Assembly: GCA_023422775.1 (NCBI GenBank)
Contig: JAFAGM010000044.1
Coordinates: 58,599-122,598 of the forward strand
Reading direction: 5' to 3'
DNA length: 64,000 nt
Source: Pseudomonadota bacterium
GTDB lineage: Bacteria > Pseudomonadota > Alphaproteobacteria > Rhizobiales > Xanthobacteraceae
Below, piece by piece: positions 16,174 through 25,028 of the stretch; position 1 is the first letter of the stretch; the number at the start of each line of letters is the position of its first letter. The position numbers and the translations under genes were made by a program. The notes below the pieces were generated by a model. That model was not told the DNA's origin. It made no database searches and saw nothing but the letters and a program-made list of their open reading frames with translations.

Positions 16174-17039
16174 CGCGTTGCCCTTCCGAACAGTCCTGCC
16201 GGCTTTACCAGCAGCACGGCGAGGAATAGCGCGAAGTTGACGGCGAGCGTGAGACCAGGATCGACATAGGAAGCGACCAGCGCCTCGCTCAGACCAAGCG
16301 CCAGCCCCGCGACCAGGCAGCCCATCATGTTGCCGACGCCGCCCATGACAACGACGATCAGGGCCTTCATCGTGAACACGACGCCGGACGATGCGCTGAA
16401 GGTGAGGAAGGTGCTGACCAGCACGCCGGCCGCCGCAACCAGCGCGCCGCCGAGCGCGAATGTGAGCGCGGAAGCCTGCGGCACGTTGATGGCGACAAGC
16501 TGGGCCGCGAACGGATCGACGGCGACGGCGCGGATCGCCGTGCCGGCGCGGGTACGTGTGAGCGCCAGATAGAGCGCGAGCCCCAGCACGATGGTGATGC
16601 CGAGCGCGGCAAGCCGGTTGGCGGCCACGGTCTCGCCGACGAACTGCACCGGGAAGGCGAGGTACGAGTAGCTGTAATAGGCGCCGCCGAACAGCGCGAG
16701 CATCGAGCCTTGAATCACGAAGGTGAGCCCGAAGGTCGCCAGGATGCTGTCGACCTCGAGCGCGTCGCGGTTGGGCGCGCGGCGCACCAGCGGTGTCAGC
16801 AGCAGCTTGTAGATCGCGAAGTTCAGGGCGAAGGCGAGGGGGACGACCAGCGCCAGCCCGACGAAGGGGCTGATCGCCCAGCCCGTGAACAGCCAGTGCG
16901 AGGCAAAGGCCGCCGCGATCAGGAACTCGCCGTAGGAGAGGTTCATGATGCGCGCAACGCCGTACTGGAGCGTGAGCCCCATGGCGATGAGCGCATACAT
17001 GCCGCCCAGCATCAGGCCGGTCAGAATGGCGTTCGTCAT
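16170..17039 (-). CDS. Branched-chain-type ABC transporter permease, LivH-like
   Basis: A 289-residue permease with the usual LivH marks: an N-terminus of the type GLMLGGMYALIAMGLTLQYG, then MNLSYGEFLIA, the coupling segment RAVAVDPFAAQLVAIN, and VVVMGGVGNMMGCLVAGL. It has about eight membrane helices. It lies 27 bases after the binding-protein stop and overlaps the LivM-like gene by 4 bases, in the usual K-H-M-G-F order. Confidence 0.92.
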   Translation of the reverse strand: MTNAILTGLMLGGMYALIAMGLTLQYGVARIMNLSYGEFLIAAAFASHWLFTGWAISPFVGLALVVPLAFALNFAIYKLLLTPLVRRAPNRDALEVDSILATFGLTFVIQGSMLALFGGAYYSYSYLAFPVQFVGETVAANRLAALGITIVLGLALYLALTRTRAGTAIRAVAVDPFAAQLVAINVPQASALTFALGGALVAAAGVLVSTFLTFSASSGVVFTMKALIVVVMGGVGNMMGCLVAGLALGLSEALVASYVDPGLTLAVNFALFLAVLLVKPAGLFGRATR

Positions 17040-17066
17040 GACTGGACCGGCCGCGTTGCTGTGACG

Positions 17067-18293
17067 TCAGGGGGCGACCCACGCCGGCTTCGGAACGATC
17101 GCGGTGCGGGCGCCTTCGTTCTTCGCCGGCGCGATGCCGTAGAACTCGCCGTCCTGCCACTGGCCGACCCACCAGAAGCGCGTCGGCATGTTGTTCTCGA
17201 GCTTGACCTTGCCGATCACGGTATCGAACGAACCGGTCTGCAGGTCCTTGATGACGGCGGCGCGGTCGATCTTGCCGACGCGCTCGATCGCCTGCTGCAG
17301 CATCTGCAGGCTGGCGTAGGTCACCGCGCTGGCCCAGCGGTCCGGCTCGGCGCCGTTGGCGGCGGAAGCCTTGTGGCGGGCCAGATAGTCCTTGATCGCC
17401 GGGCTGTCACCGCTCCAGCCGCCGATGCCCATCACGCCTTCGGTGTTCTTGCCGAACTTCGCGCGATAGAGCGGGAAGGCGGTGCCGACGCCGGTGTAGA
17501 ACACTTTCGGATTGAAGCCCGTGATGCGCGCCTGCTCGGTCAGCGCCAGCGTATCCGGCGGATAGCTGAAGGCGATGAACACATCTGGATTGAGCGCCTT
17601 GATCTCGTTGACGATGGGCGCCAGATCCTGCGTGCCGATCGGATAACTCTTGTCGTAGGCGAGCTTGAATTTTGCGTTGGTGAGCGCCGGCCGCGCCGCG
17701 CTCGACAGGTCGATGCCGAAACCGTCGGCGATGCTGACCATCGCCACCGTGTCGCCGATCTTCTTTTCATCACGCAATTTGGAGAGCAGTTCGACCAGCG
17801 ACTTGGCGGCATCGGCACTGGTGCCGAGCATCCAGAAGCTGTTGGGCCAGCGCTTGGCGAGTTCCGGCGCGCGGTCGGTGACGGCCGTCGCAGCGAGGTG
17901 TGGATAGCCCTCGCGGTTGAGCGTCGGTCCGACCGCGAGGTTGAGGCCGGTGCCCCATGGCGGCAGGATGAAATCGACCTTGTCCTGGTTGATCAGTCGC
18001 TCCAGCGCGCGCACCGCCTCTTCGGCGTTGGAGCGGTCGTCATATTGCACGACCTCGATCGGAACGCGCTTGTCGCCGAGCTTGATGCCCCCGGCGGCGT
18101 TCACTTCCTTCACCCACAATTCGTAGTTGGGGATCGTGGTGACGGCAGCCCCACCCGTGTTCGGGCCGGTGCGCGAGATGGCGTAGCCGATCTTGATCGA
18201 GGACTGGGCTTCGGCAATGGCGCCAAGGCCGAGGGTGGCGGCGCAGGTTGCGGCTACCAGCAGCGCAGCGCGCCGCGTCAGAAATGTCGTCAT
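17067..18293 (-). CDS. ABC transporter periplasmic substrate-binding protein (LivK-like)
   Basis: A 408-residue periplasmic binding protein of the branched-chain amino-acid type (type 1 fold). Residues 1-29 form a signal peptide ending AIAEA before QSSIKIGY. The mature protein starts with the family strand IKIGYAISRTGPNTGG. The ATG follows GGGAGGAG. It is the first gene of the operon that continues with the two permeases, two ATPases and an aldehyde dehydrogenase. The ligand is unknown: the closest family members bind amino acids, aromatic acids or amides. An AraC-type gene lies divergently upstream and is the probable regulator. Confidence 0.9.
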   Translation of the reverse strand: MTTFLTRRAALLVAATCAATLGLGAIAEAQSSIKIGYAISRTGPNTGGAAVTTIPNYELWVKEVNAAGGIKLGDKRVPIEVVQYDDRSNAEEAVRALERLINQDKVDFILPPWGTGLNLAVGPTLNREGYPHLAATAVTDRAPELAKRWPNSFWMLGTSADAAKSLVELLSKLRDEKKIGDTVAMVSIADGFGIDLSSAARPALTNAKFKLAYDKSYPIGTQDLAPIVNEIKALNPDVFIAFSYPPDTLALTEQARITGFNPKVFYTGVGTAFPLYRAKFGKNTEGVMGIGGWSGDSPAIKDYLARHKASAANGAEPDRWASAVTYASLQMLQQAIERVGKIDRAAVIKDLQTGSFDTVIGKVKLENNMPTRFWWVGQWQDGEFYGIAPAKNEGARTAIVPKPAWVAP

Positions 18294-18462
18294 GTTCTCC
18301 TCCCGGATGTGCTTGGACCGGCGCCATTGGCTGGCGCTCGTGATTGCCTGACGTTAGGGGAGGTCACGGGAGGCTTGGAATTGGACGTAACTGGGGAAGT
18401 ATTGTACTTTTCTGGCAATCGGGCCTGTTCGCAGGCGGCGGATTGTCTCAGGAGGCGGCGGG

Positions 18463-19371
18463 ATGGCGGCGTCGATCGCGTTGAATGGATTACCGGTCGG
18501 CGTCGCGCTCGCGGTCCGCGCGGAGCCGTTTTCAGCCGCCTTGGCGGCGCGCTCCTGGTCGATCCGCCAGAAGGCCGAGCGGCGGGCGCACCTGTTGCTG
18601 CTGCAGTCCGATCGCGGCCGGGCCTCCTGGCAGGGGACCGAGATTGCGCTCGCGGCGCCGACGCTGCTCTGGCTGCCGGGGAACGTCGATGCGTCGGCTG
18701 AAGTGAGCGCCGGCGCGCAGGGATTCCTGCTTTCGATGGACGACGACTTCCTGATCAAGATCGTCGCCGGCAATGCCGAGGCGCTGCATCTGCGCCGGAC
18801 CACTGAACGGGTTGCGCTGATCGATGGCGAGGCGCTGGCGCCGCATCTCGATGCCGTCGCCCACTCGTGCCGCGCCATCGCGGGCGAGCTGCGCAGCCCC
18901 GGCCATGGCGGCGCGACGCTGATCTCCTCGCATCTGCTGCTGCTGTGTTTGCAGCTCTGGCGGCTCAGCGCCTCGCACGACGAGCCGCACGAGATGGCGG
19001 CGCGCGGCGGCCCCGCGCTGGTCGGCAATTTCCTGCAGATGGTCGAGCTGCATTACCGCGACGGCTGGCCGGTAGCGCGCTACGCGGATGCGCTCGGCGT
19101 CACCTCCGACAAGCTGCACGCGCACTGCCAGCGCGAAAAGAGCTGCGGCCCGCGCGCCATCATCCACGAGCGGCTGCTCCGCGAAGCCTGTACCCGCCTG
19201 CAGCAGCTCGACCTCCCGGTCGAGCAGATCGGCTACGGCCTCGGCTTCCGCGACCCGGCCTACTTCAACCGCTTCTTCCGCAAGTATCGTGGGGCGTCGC
19301 CGGGGAATTATCGGCGGCAGGTGCGGCTGGAGCACGCGCGCAGCGGGCCGTCATATGCGGCGTGGCCGTGA
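18463..19371 (+). CDS. AraC family transcriptional regulator
   Basis: A 302-residue regulator with an N-terminal cupin-like sensor part (about 1-170) and a C-terminal double helix-turn-helix (about 200-295). The C-terminal signature reads VEQIGYGLGFRDPAYFNRFF, then RKYRGASPGNYRRQ, a typical AraC motif. The ATG follows AGGAGG with 6-7 bases spacing. It is divergent from the livK-type operon across 169 bp, so it probably activates that operon in response to the imported compound or a derivative. The spacer contains the direct motif GGGGAGGTCACGGGAGG near 18357-18373 but no clear palindrome. Confidence 0.88.
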   Translation: MAASIALNGLPVGVALAVRAEPFSAALAARSWSIRQKAERRAHLLLLQSDRGRASWQGTEIALAAPTLLWLPGNVDASAEVSAGAQGFLLSMDDDFLIKIVAGNAEALHLRRTTERVALIDGEALAPHLDAVAHSCRAIAGELRSPGHGGATLISSHLLLLCLQLWRLSASHDEPHEMAARGGPALVGNFLQMVELHYRDGWPVARYADALGVTSDKLHAHCQREKSCGPRAIIHERLLREACTRLQQLDLPVEQIGYGLGFRDPAYFNRFFRKYRGASPGNYRRQVRLEHARSGPSYAAWP

Positions 19372-19771
19372 ACGACAGCCGACCCGTCGAATTTCATCGG
19401 CTACTGAACCGGTTCCAGACATCGGGCCTGCGATCCTGTGCTTGGCTCGACAAGTACGCCTGAGGAAAAGCTGCCGGGACGCGGAAAAATGACTCCACGT
19501 CAGGTCCATTTGTTGCTCTGAATCCAGGTTGCATGGGGATGATTCGCAATCTTCCCAACCGGGCAAAGCCTGCTACGGCGCGGACTGGCTGCCCGAGGAG
19601 GAGAGCGACATGAATGACAGCACGCCGTCAGCGCTCCTTCCAGTCGTTCCGCTTGTTCCCGGATGAGCCTGACATGTTGCCCCAGGCAGCTCTCGCTCAA
19701 ACCGCAGCCCGGTCTGTGATGGGCAAGCAGGACGGCAGAAACCCGAACGTTGTCGCCAACAGGATAGCAAG
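19372..19771. other. 400-bp stretch without a convincing gene
   Basis: This stretch opens a less GC-rich region. The only notable item is a strong Shine-Dalgarno run (GAGGAGGAGA) 6 bases before an ATG at 19610 that encodes just 18 residues (stop at 19664-19666). It could be a leader peptide, or the remnant of a truncated gene. No insertion-sequence ends were found. Confidence 0.5.
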
Positions 19772-21160
19772 ATGCGAGAGATTGTCTGCCCTCATTGCTC
19801 GAAGGCCTTCAAGATTGATGAGGCGGGCTATGCTGACATTCTCAAGCAGGTGCGTGACACCGAGTTCGAGCAGCAGTTGCATGAACGCCTCGAACTGGCG
19901 CAGCGAGACAAATTAAATGCTGTTCAGCTTGCCGAGACTAGGGTTGCTGCCGACAAGGATGTGGTTATTCACGAGCTCAAGGCCAAACTCGACGCAGGCG
20001 GGGTGGAGCGCAAGCTTGCAGTAGCCGAAGCATTGAAAGAGGTGGAGAGGCAGCGCGACGAACTGGCCGGCGAGCTGGAAAAATCGAAGTACGATTACAA
20101 GTGTGGAATCGAGCTGGTGGAAGCTCGGCTCCTGAACGATCTCCAGAAGGCGGAAAGCGAAAAGAACTCGGAGATTCACGACCTGAAATCCAGGCTGGAT
20201 GCGATCGGGCTGGAGCAGAAGTTGGCAATAGCCGAGGCGGTTACCGCCGCCGAGAAGCAGCGGGACCAATACAAAAGCAATCTCGATCAATTGGCGCTGG
20301 AGAAGCAGCTCGCCGAGAAATCACTGAAAGACAAGTACGAGACGCAGCTCAGGGATCGCGACGAGGCTATCGAGCGCCTTCGCGATCTCAAGGCCAGATT
20401 ATCCACCAAGATGGTTGGAGAGACCCTCGAACACCACTGCGAGACGGAGTTCAATCGCATCAGGGCAACCGCTTTTCAGAGGGCGTACTTCGAAAAAGAC
20501 AACGATGCCCGCAGCGGCAGCAAAGGGGATTACATATTCCGTGACGTCGACGAGGCGGGCACCGAAATTGTATCGATCATGTTCGAGATGAAGAACGAGA
20601 GCGACCGTACTGCCACCAAAGGCAGGAATGAGGACTTCCTCAAGGAACTGGACAAGGATCGAACTGAAAAAGGCTGCGAGTACGCGGTCCTGGTATCTCT
20701 GCTGGAGCCGGACAGTGAGTTGTACAACACCGGCATCGTCGACATGGGTCACCGGTACCCGAAGATGTACGTGGTTCGGCCGCAGTTCTTTCTTCCGATC
20801 ATCACGGTGCTGCGCAATGCAGCCGTGAACGCGCTCAAGTACAAGTCTGAGCTCGCACTTGTCAGGGCGCAGAATATCGACATCACGAACTTCGAAACCG
20901 AGCTCGACTCGTTCAAGGCGGCGTTCGGCAAGAACTACGATCTTGCTTCAAGACGTTTTCACACCGCCATCGAGGAAATCGACAAGTCGATCGATCACCT
21001 GCAGAAGACCAAGGAGGCCCTGCTGGGGACGGATCGCAACCTTCGCCTGGCGAATGACAAAGCCCAGGACGTCACGATCAAAAGGCTCACGCGAGGAAAC
21101 CCGACAATGGCGGCCAAGTTTTCCGAGCTGAAGAGAGGCGGGGGGTCGAGCTTTGGATAG
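19772..21160 (+). CDS. DUF2130 coiled-coil protein with a nuclease-like C-terminal domain
   Basis: A 462-residue protein I assign to the DUF2130 family, whose function is unknown. It starts with a short CPHC knuckle (residues 6-9). Residues 25-215 are a long charged coiled coil, and within it residues 66-98 and 135-167 are near-duplicates. Residues 215-340 form a mixed domain with Asp253, Glu272 and Lys274 arranged like a PD-(D/E)XK nuclease core (D, then E-x-K in FEMKN). A weaker AGGA site precedes the ATG. Base composition is visibly less GC-rich than the neighbours, as for the antiporter downstream, which suggests later acquisition. Nuclease activity is inference from the motif only; it may be an RmuC-like DNA-metabolism protein. 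Confidence 0.75.
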   Translation: MREIVCPHCSKAFKIDEAGYADILKQVRDTEFEQQLHERLELAQRDKLNAVQLAETRVAADKDVVIHELKAKLDAGGVERKLAVAEALKEVERQRDELAGELEKSKYDYKCGIELVEARLLNDLQKAESEKNSEIHDLKSRLDAIGLEQKLAIAEAVTAAEKQRDQYKSNLDQLALEKQLAEKSLKDKYETQLRDRDEAIERLRDLKARLSTKMVGETLEHHCETEFNRIRATAFQRAYFEKDNDARSGSKGDYIFRDVDEAGTEIVSIMFEMKNESDRTATKGRNEDFLKELDKDRTEKGCEYAVLVSLLEPDSELYNTGIVDMGHRYPKMYVVRPQFFLPIITVLRNAAVNALKYKSELALVRAQNIDITNFETELDSFKAAFGKNYDLASRRFHTAIEEIDKSIDHLQKTKEALLGTDRNLRLANDKAQDVTIKRLTRGNPTMAAKFSELKRGGGSSFG

Positions 21161-21621
21161 ACGTTCTGCGCTTCGGCTCCTGGGCGGCTTGCACCTGAGC
21201 GAACGCTGCTCCGTGCGCATTTTGAGGTGAGGCTCTACGTTTGGAAGTGAGGGCTTGACGCATACGGCTGTCCAGGCAGGTCGTGGCGTTAAGCCGACTC
21301 GCGGCCCTTGGCTGAAATGCCAGCAAGTGGCCCGCATGAGCGCTGCGATATGCGGGGACGAGTCACCGCCCCGGATGTCGCAGCGCTCATGCGGGCTACG
21401 CTTGCGGCCCTTCAACCCATACCCAGCCAAATCATCAAGCCTGACACTGTCACGACGGAAAGGGCCATCGAAACGACCCCGATTCCCGGCGAAACATGGT
21501 TCGCGGCATACGCGACGGAGCAGCGAGAGAGCAGTCTTGCGCGTTGCGGGGCGCCAAATAGTTCCTTCCGGGTGAAAGCTCGTCTAATCTTCAAGGGCCG
21601 GCTCACACACAGGGGGATACG
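21161..21621. other. 461-bp intergenic region with one palindromic repeat
   Basis: No gene is supported here. It contains a hairpin repeat at 21331-21399, listed separately, and the promoter region of the antiporter. An open frame on the other strand that crosses it is the shadow of the antiporter gene. Confidence 0.55.
21331..21399. repeat. Inverted repeat, family C
   Basis: The arms CCCGCATGAGCGCTGCGA and TCGCAGCGCTCATGCGGG are exact inverted copies of 18 bases, separated by about 33 bases that themselves contain GCGGGG/CCCC pairing. Only one copy is present in this window. The pattern resembles dispersed intergenic palindromes known from Bradyrhizobium-type genomes (recollection). Confidence 0.8.
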
Positions 21622-22851
21622 TTGGAGTTCTTTTCGAATCTGCCGACGCTGACGTCCTTTGCGCTGACATTGATGCTCACATTGGTGTTTCCGAGCCTGA
21701 TGGAGCGCCTTCGCCTTCCCCGTCCGGTGGGATACATCCTGGCGGGGATCATCCTTGGCCCGAATGTGCTCTCGGTTCTCAATCCCGACGGCAAGATCGT
21801 GAGCTTCTTTGCGGAGCTCGGCAAACTCCTGCTGATGTTCTTCGCCGGGTTCGAGGTCAATATTGCGCAATTCAACCAGGCGCGGCACAAGTCGGCAGCA
21901 TTCGGCTTGCTCACATTCGCTTGCCCCTTCGTTCTTGCCATCGCCGTCGCGGCGATGATGGGATATTCGGCCAATTCCTGCGCCATTATCGGATCCATAC
22001 TTGCTTCTCACACTCTCCTCGGCCTGCCTATCGTCAAACAGCAGGGCCTGATGGGAAAGGAAGTGACCGTTGTGGCAGTGGGAGCGACCCTTTTCACCGA
22101 CATGCTATCAATTCTTGTGCTGGCCATTTGCGTGCCCATTCACCTCAGAGGGTTCGAGCCGGCGGCCGTATTGATCACGTTGGCTTCACTGGCGATCTAC
22201 GTTCCGGCCGTTTTATTCGGGTTGAGCTGGCTGGTCGAACGCCTCTTGAAGGTTTTCGGGACGACAAGAATATCTACCGCGCTCGTCATGCTTCTGGTGA
22301 TGGCGATCGCTGCGCAGGTTGCGGAATTGATCGGCATGGAAGGAATTATCGGAGCGTTTCTTGCCGGCGTTTGCCTGAAGCGAGCCTTTGGAGAAGTCAG
22401 AGGCGACGATTCGCTGGAGATCATGAGCCAGGCTTTGTTCGTTCCGATTTTCTTCGTTTCCGCCGGCTTTCTGGTCGACTTCAAGGTGTTCTTCTCCACC
22501 TTGACCGGGCAGCCGGGGCTTGTCGTTGGCGTGATTGCAGCGCTGTTCGGCGGCAAATGGATGGCGGCAGAGGTCACAGGAAGGCTGTTCGGCTATTCGC
22601 GTGCTGAGCGGAATCTCATGTTTGGTCTGACCGTGCCGCAAGTCGCCGCCACGCTGGCCGTTGCCCTCGTCGCGTTCTCGACAAAAAATGCCGCCGGCCA
22701 GCGCCTGATTGATCATCCCATGCTGAACGCCACAGTCGTCCTCGTGATCGTGTCGTCGCTTGTCGGATTGATCCTGACGGAACGCGCTGCCCGGCAAATG
22801 AAGCAGCCAGGGAAATGGTCCGCTTCCGGAGGCAGAGTGGACATGGCCTGA
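21622..22851 (+). CDS. CPA2 family cation:proton antiporter (Kef-type membrane domain)
   Basis: A 409-residue integral membrane protein of the monovalent cation:proton antiporter-2 family, exchanging K+ or Na+ for H+. About twelve hydrophobic helices cover nearly the whole protein. Family marks include LPRPVGYILAGIILGP near residue 34, LLLMFFAGFEVN near 70, and GIIGAFLAGVCLKR near 236. It lacks the C-terminal TrkA-N/RCK nucleotide-binding domain of KefB/KefC, so it is not glutathione-gated in that way. The start is TTG at 21622 with AGGGGGA 4 bases upstream. It is the second gene of the lower-GC islet. Confidence 0.88.
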   Translation: MEFFSNLPTLTSFALTLMLTLVFPSLMERLRLPRPVGYILAGIILGPNVLSVLNPDGKIVSFFAELGKLLLMFFAGFEVNIAQFNQARHKSAAFGLLTFACPFVLAIAVAAMMGYSANSCAIIGSILASHTLLGLPIVKQQGLMGKEVTVVAVGATLFTDMLSILVLAICVPIHLRGFEPAAVLITLASLAIYVPAVLFGLSWLVERLLKVFGTTRISTALVMLLVMAIAAQVAELIGMEGIIGAFLAGVCLKRAFGEVRGDDSLEIMSQALFVPIFFVSAGFLVDFKVFFSTLTGQPGLVVGVIAALFGGKWMAAEVTGRLFGYSRAERNLMFGLTVPQVAATLAVALVAFSTKNAAGQRLIDHPMLNATVVLVIVSSLVGLILTERAARQMKQPGKWSASGGRVDMA

Positions 22852-22888
22852 CTGATCAGGAACGCCTGAAGATGACCCTGGCCGATAC

Positions 22889-23056
22889 TCAGCGAATCCA
22901 GTGACCGTCCTCTTCATGGGGATCAATGATATGCTCGAGGATTGCACGCTCGTATTCCGCGGTCAGGGGGGCTCCCGACCGTGCCTGCGGCGCCGAAAAG
23001 TGCTGCAAATTCAACCCATCTCTACTTTGCATGGGGTTGTTTTCGATGTTTTGCAT
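22889..23056 (-). CDS. Possible small protein, 55 residues
   Basis: A short frame whose C-terminal half is polar and acidic (ending EHIIDPHEEDGHWIR) and does not look like the antisense of another gene. No clear ribosome site precedes ATG 23056; the frame is also open to 23098 with a Cys-containing extension. I do not recognise the sequence. It could equally be chance. Confidence 0.25.
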   Translation of the reverse strand: MQNIENNPMQSRDGLNLQHFSAPQARSGAPLTAEYERAILEHIIDPHEEDGHWIR

Positions 23057-23100
23057 GCGGGGCTGCGATGAAGGGCATCCGCATAGGGGCTCCCTCATGC

Positions 23101-23130
23101 AAAAGCCCTCTCCCGGAACGGGAGAGGGCT
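23101..23130 (-). terminator. Intrinsic terminator of the orphan binding-protein gene
   Basis: On the minus strand AGCCCTCTCCCG pairs perfectly with CGGGAGAGGGCT across a 3-base loop and is followed by TTTT. It starts 30 bases after the stop codon at 23160. Similar arms are common as dispersed elements, but position and the T-run favour termination. Confidence 0.7.
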
Positions 23131-23159
23131 GCGCGCAGATCGTCCGATGACAAATGACC

Positions 23160-24380
23160 TCAGGTCTTCTTCAGCATCGGGCAGACGCTCTTCTCGAGCG
23201 GGATGAAGGCTTCGTTCGCCGGGATGGTGGCGACGAGGTTGTAGTAGTCCCACGGATACTTCGAGTCCTGTGGCTTCTTCACCTCGAACAGATAGGCCGG
23301 GTGGATCTTGCGGCCGTCGGCGCGGACCGAGCCCTTGCCGAACAGCGGATCGTCGGTCGGCAGTTCCTTCATCTTGGCGACGACGGCGCGTCCGTCATGC
23401 GGATTGCCGCCGAGCGCTTCCAGCGCCTTGAAATAGTGGATCAGCGAGGAATAGACGCCGGCCTGCACCATGGTCGGCGGACCCTTCTTGTGCTTCTCGA
23501 TGAAGCGCTTGGTGAAGGCGCGGGTCTGGTCGTTCATGTCCCAGTAGAAGGTCTCGGTGAAGTTCAGTCCCTGCGCGACCTTCAGCCCGAGCGAATGAAC
23601 GTCGGTGATGAACATCAGCATGCCCGCAAGCTTCTGCCCGCCCTGGACGATGCCGAACTCGGCCGCCTGCTTGATCGAGTTGGTGGTGTCGCCGCCGGCA
23701 TTGGCGAGCCCGATGATCTTCGCCTTCGAGCTCTGCGCCTGCAGCAGGAACGACGAGAAGTCGGCGTTGTTGAGCGGATGCTTGACGCCGCCCAGCACCT
23801 TGCCGCCATTGGCGACGACGACGGCTGCCGTATCGCGCTCGAGCGCGTGACCGAAGGCGTAGTCGGCGGTGAGGAAGAACCAGCTGTCGCCGCCGGATTT
23901 CGCCAGCGCCTTGCCGGTGCCGTTGGCGAGCATCCAGGTGTCGTACACCCAGTGGATCGTATTCGGCGAGCATTGCGCGCCGGTGAGGTCTGATGACGCC
24001 GAGCCGGAGTTCAGGTTGACGACGTTCTTGTCCTTGGCAAGGTTCGCGATCGCAAGGCCGACGCCGGAGCTTGCGAGATCGACGAACACGTCGACCTTCT
24101 CGACGTCGATCCACTGCTTGCCGATGTTGGTGCCGACATCAGGCTTGTTCTGGTGATCCGCCGCGATCACTTCGATCTTCCAGCCCTTGGCGAGAAGCCC
24201 GGAATCCTCGACCGCCATCTGTGCGGCAATCGTCGAACCGGGGCCGCCGATATCGGCATAGAGGCCGGACTGGTCGCCGAGACTTCCGACCTTGACGACC
24301 TTGTCGAGCGTTTGCGCAGACGCGCCGGTGGCAAACACCAGGCTCGTGGTCACGGCCAAGGCTGCAATGGATCGCTTCAT
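23160..24380 (-). CDS. Orphan ABC substrate-binding protein (branched-chain amino-acid type)
   Basis: A 406-residue periplasmic binding protein. Residues 1-22 form a signal peptide (MKRSIAALAVTTSLVF then ATGASAQ). The mature part begins with the Leu/Ile/Val-binding strand VVKVGSLGDQSGLYADIGGP. CGGAGG precedes the ATG. No permease or ATPase genes adjoin, so it either borrows a transporter or feeds one encoded elsewhere; such orphans are frequent in Bradyrhizobium. The ligand is unknown. A terminator follows the stop. Confidence 0.88.
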   Translation of the reverse strand: MKRSIAALAVTTSLVFATGASAQTLDKVVKVGSLGDQSGLYADIGGPGSTIAAQMAVEDSGLLAKGWKIEVIAADHQNKPDVGTNIGKQWIDVEKVDVFVDLASSGVGLAIANLAKDKNVVNLNSGSASSDLTGAQCSPNTIHWVYDTWMLANGTGKALAKSGGDSWFFLTADYAFGHALERDTAAVVVANGGKVLGGVKHPLNNADFSSFLLQAQSSKAKIIGLANAGGDTTNSIKQAAEFGIVQGGQKLAGMLMFITDVHSLGLKVAQGLNFTETFYWDMNDQTRAFTKRFIEKHKKGPPTMVQAGVYSSLIHYFKALEALGGNPHDGRAVVAKMKELPTDDPLFGKGSVRADGRKIHPAYLFEVKKPQDSKYPWDYYNLVATIPANEAFIPLEKSVCPMLKKT

Positions 24381-24552
24381 TTTTCCTCCGGGATCTTGTT
24401 GAAATTTTGAATGCGGGCTGAACCAACGGGATCACTATGCCCGCTCGCGCTTTGGCCGCCTAGCTGTCGCGCCACCCGTTGATGGCCACAGATATTCCGC
24501 CACACGGCGATCCGCGAGGAGGGGGCTTTCGCGATCTCAGGATGGGCGTGCG

Positions 24553-24987
24553 TCAGCGAAAGTAGTAGCGGATGCTGACATAAACCACGGTGAGGCACAT
24601 GAAGATCAGCGCCACCGGGAGCCGGGGCTTGGCTTGAGGTGCCGATGACGCGACCGGCTTCGGCCGGGTCGCCGGCCGGCGGAAGGCGGTGACGTTGCCG
24701 CTGTCGACAGCCGGCTCGCTCGCACGCGAAGGAAGTTCGGGGGGCACGCCGGTGCCGCCCATCTCCGAATAGTAGCTCTTGTACATCAGCTGGATGGTGG
24801 CCTCGGAAGCGTCGTCCTCGTTCATCTTCGCGAGCAACTGCCTGTAGCCTTCGAGGAAGTTCTGCGCCTCGGCGGGCAGGGCGGTGAAGCCGTTCAGCTT
24901 GGCGATCATTTTCCAGGTTGCAAAATCTGCCCTCGCGCGAGTATCGGCGCGTCGTGCGATCAACATGTCAGCAGCTTTTGTCGCCAT
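24553..24987 (-). CDS. Hypothetical protein with a C-terminal membrane anchor
   Basis: A protein of 144 residues of unknown function. The N-terminal two thirds are polar and helical (rich in Ala, Arg, Lys), followed by a Pro/Ala/Lys linker and one hydrophobic helix near the C-terminus (LPVALIFMCLTVVYVSIRYY). That makes it a tail-anchored protein with its bulk in the cytoplasm. ATG 24987 is preferred; GGAGG lies about 15 bases upstream. A TTG at 25026 would add 13 basic residues. The gene follows the M50 protease by about 40 bases on the same strand, so the two may be co-transcribed. Confidence 0.6.
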   Translation of the reverse strand: MATKAADMLIARRADTRARADFATWKMIAKLNGFTALPAEAQNFLEGYRQLLAKMNEDDASEATIQLMYKSYYSEMGGTGVPPELPSRASEPAVDSGNVTAFRRPATRPKPVASSAPQAKPRLPVALIFMCLTVVYVSIRYYFR

Positions 24988-25028
24988 GGCCCCGAGCCGT
25001 TTCCTCCGCGTTGACTTCTGTTTCAAAC

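Larger units (their letters stand above)
22852..23159. other. 308-bp intergenic region between convergent genes
   Basis: It holds a possible short minus-strand gene (22889-23056) and an intrinsic terminator for the binding-protein gene (23101-23130), both listed separately. Nothing else is recognised. Confidence 0.5.

Noticed and set aside
16710..18701. 663-codon plus-strand frame across the livK-type gene
   Set aside because: It runs antisense to the binding-protein gene and into the AraC gene; composition is that of a shadow frame of GC-rich coding DNA.
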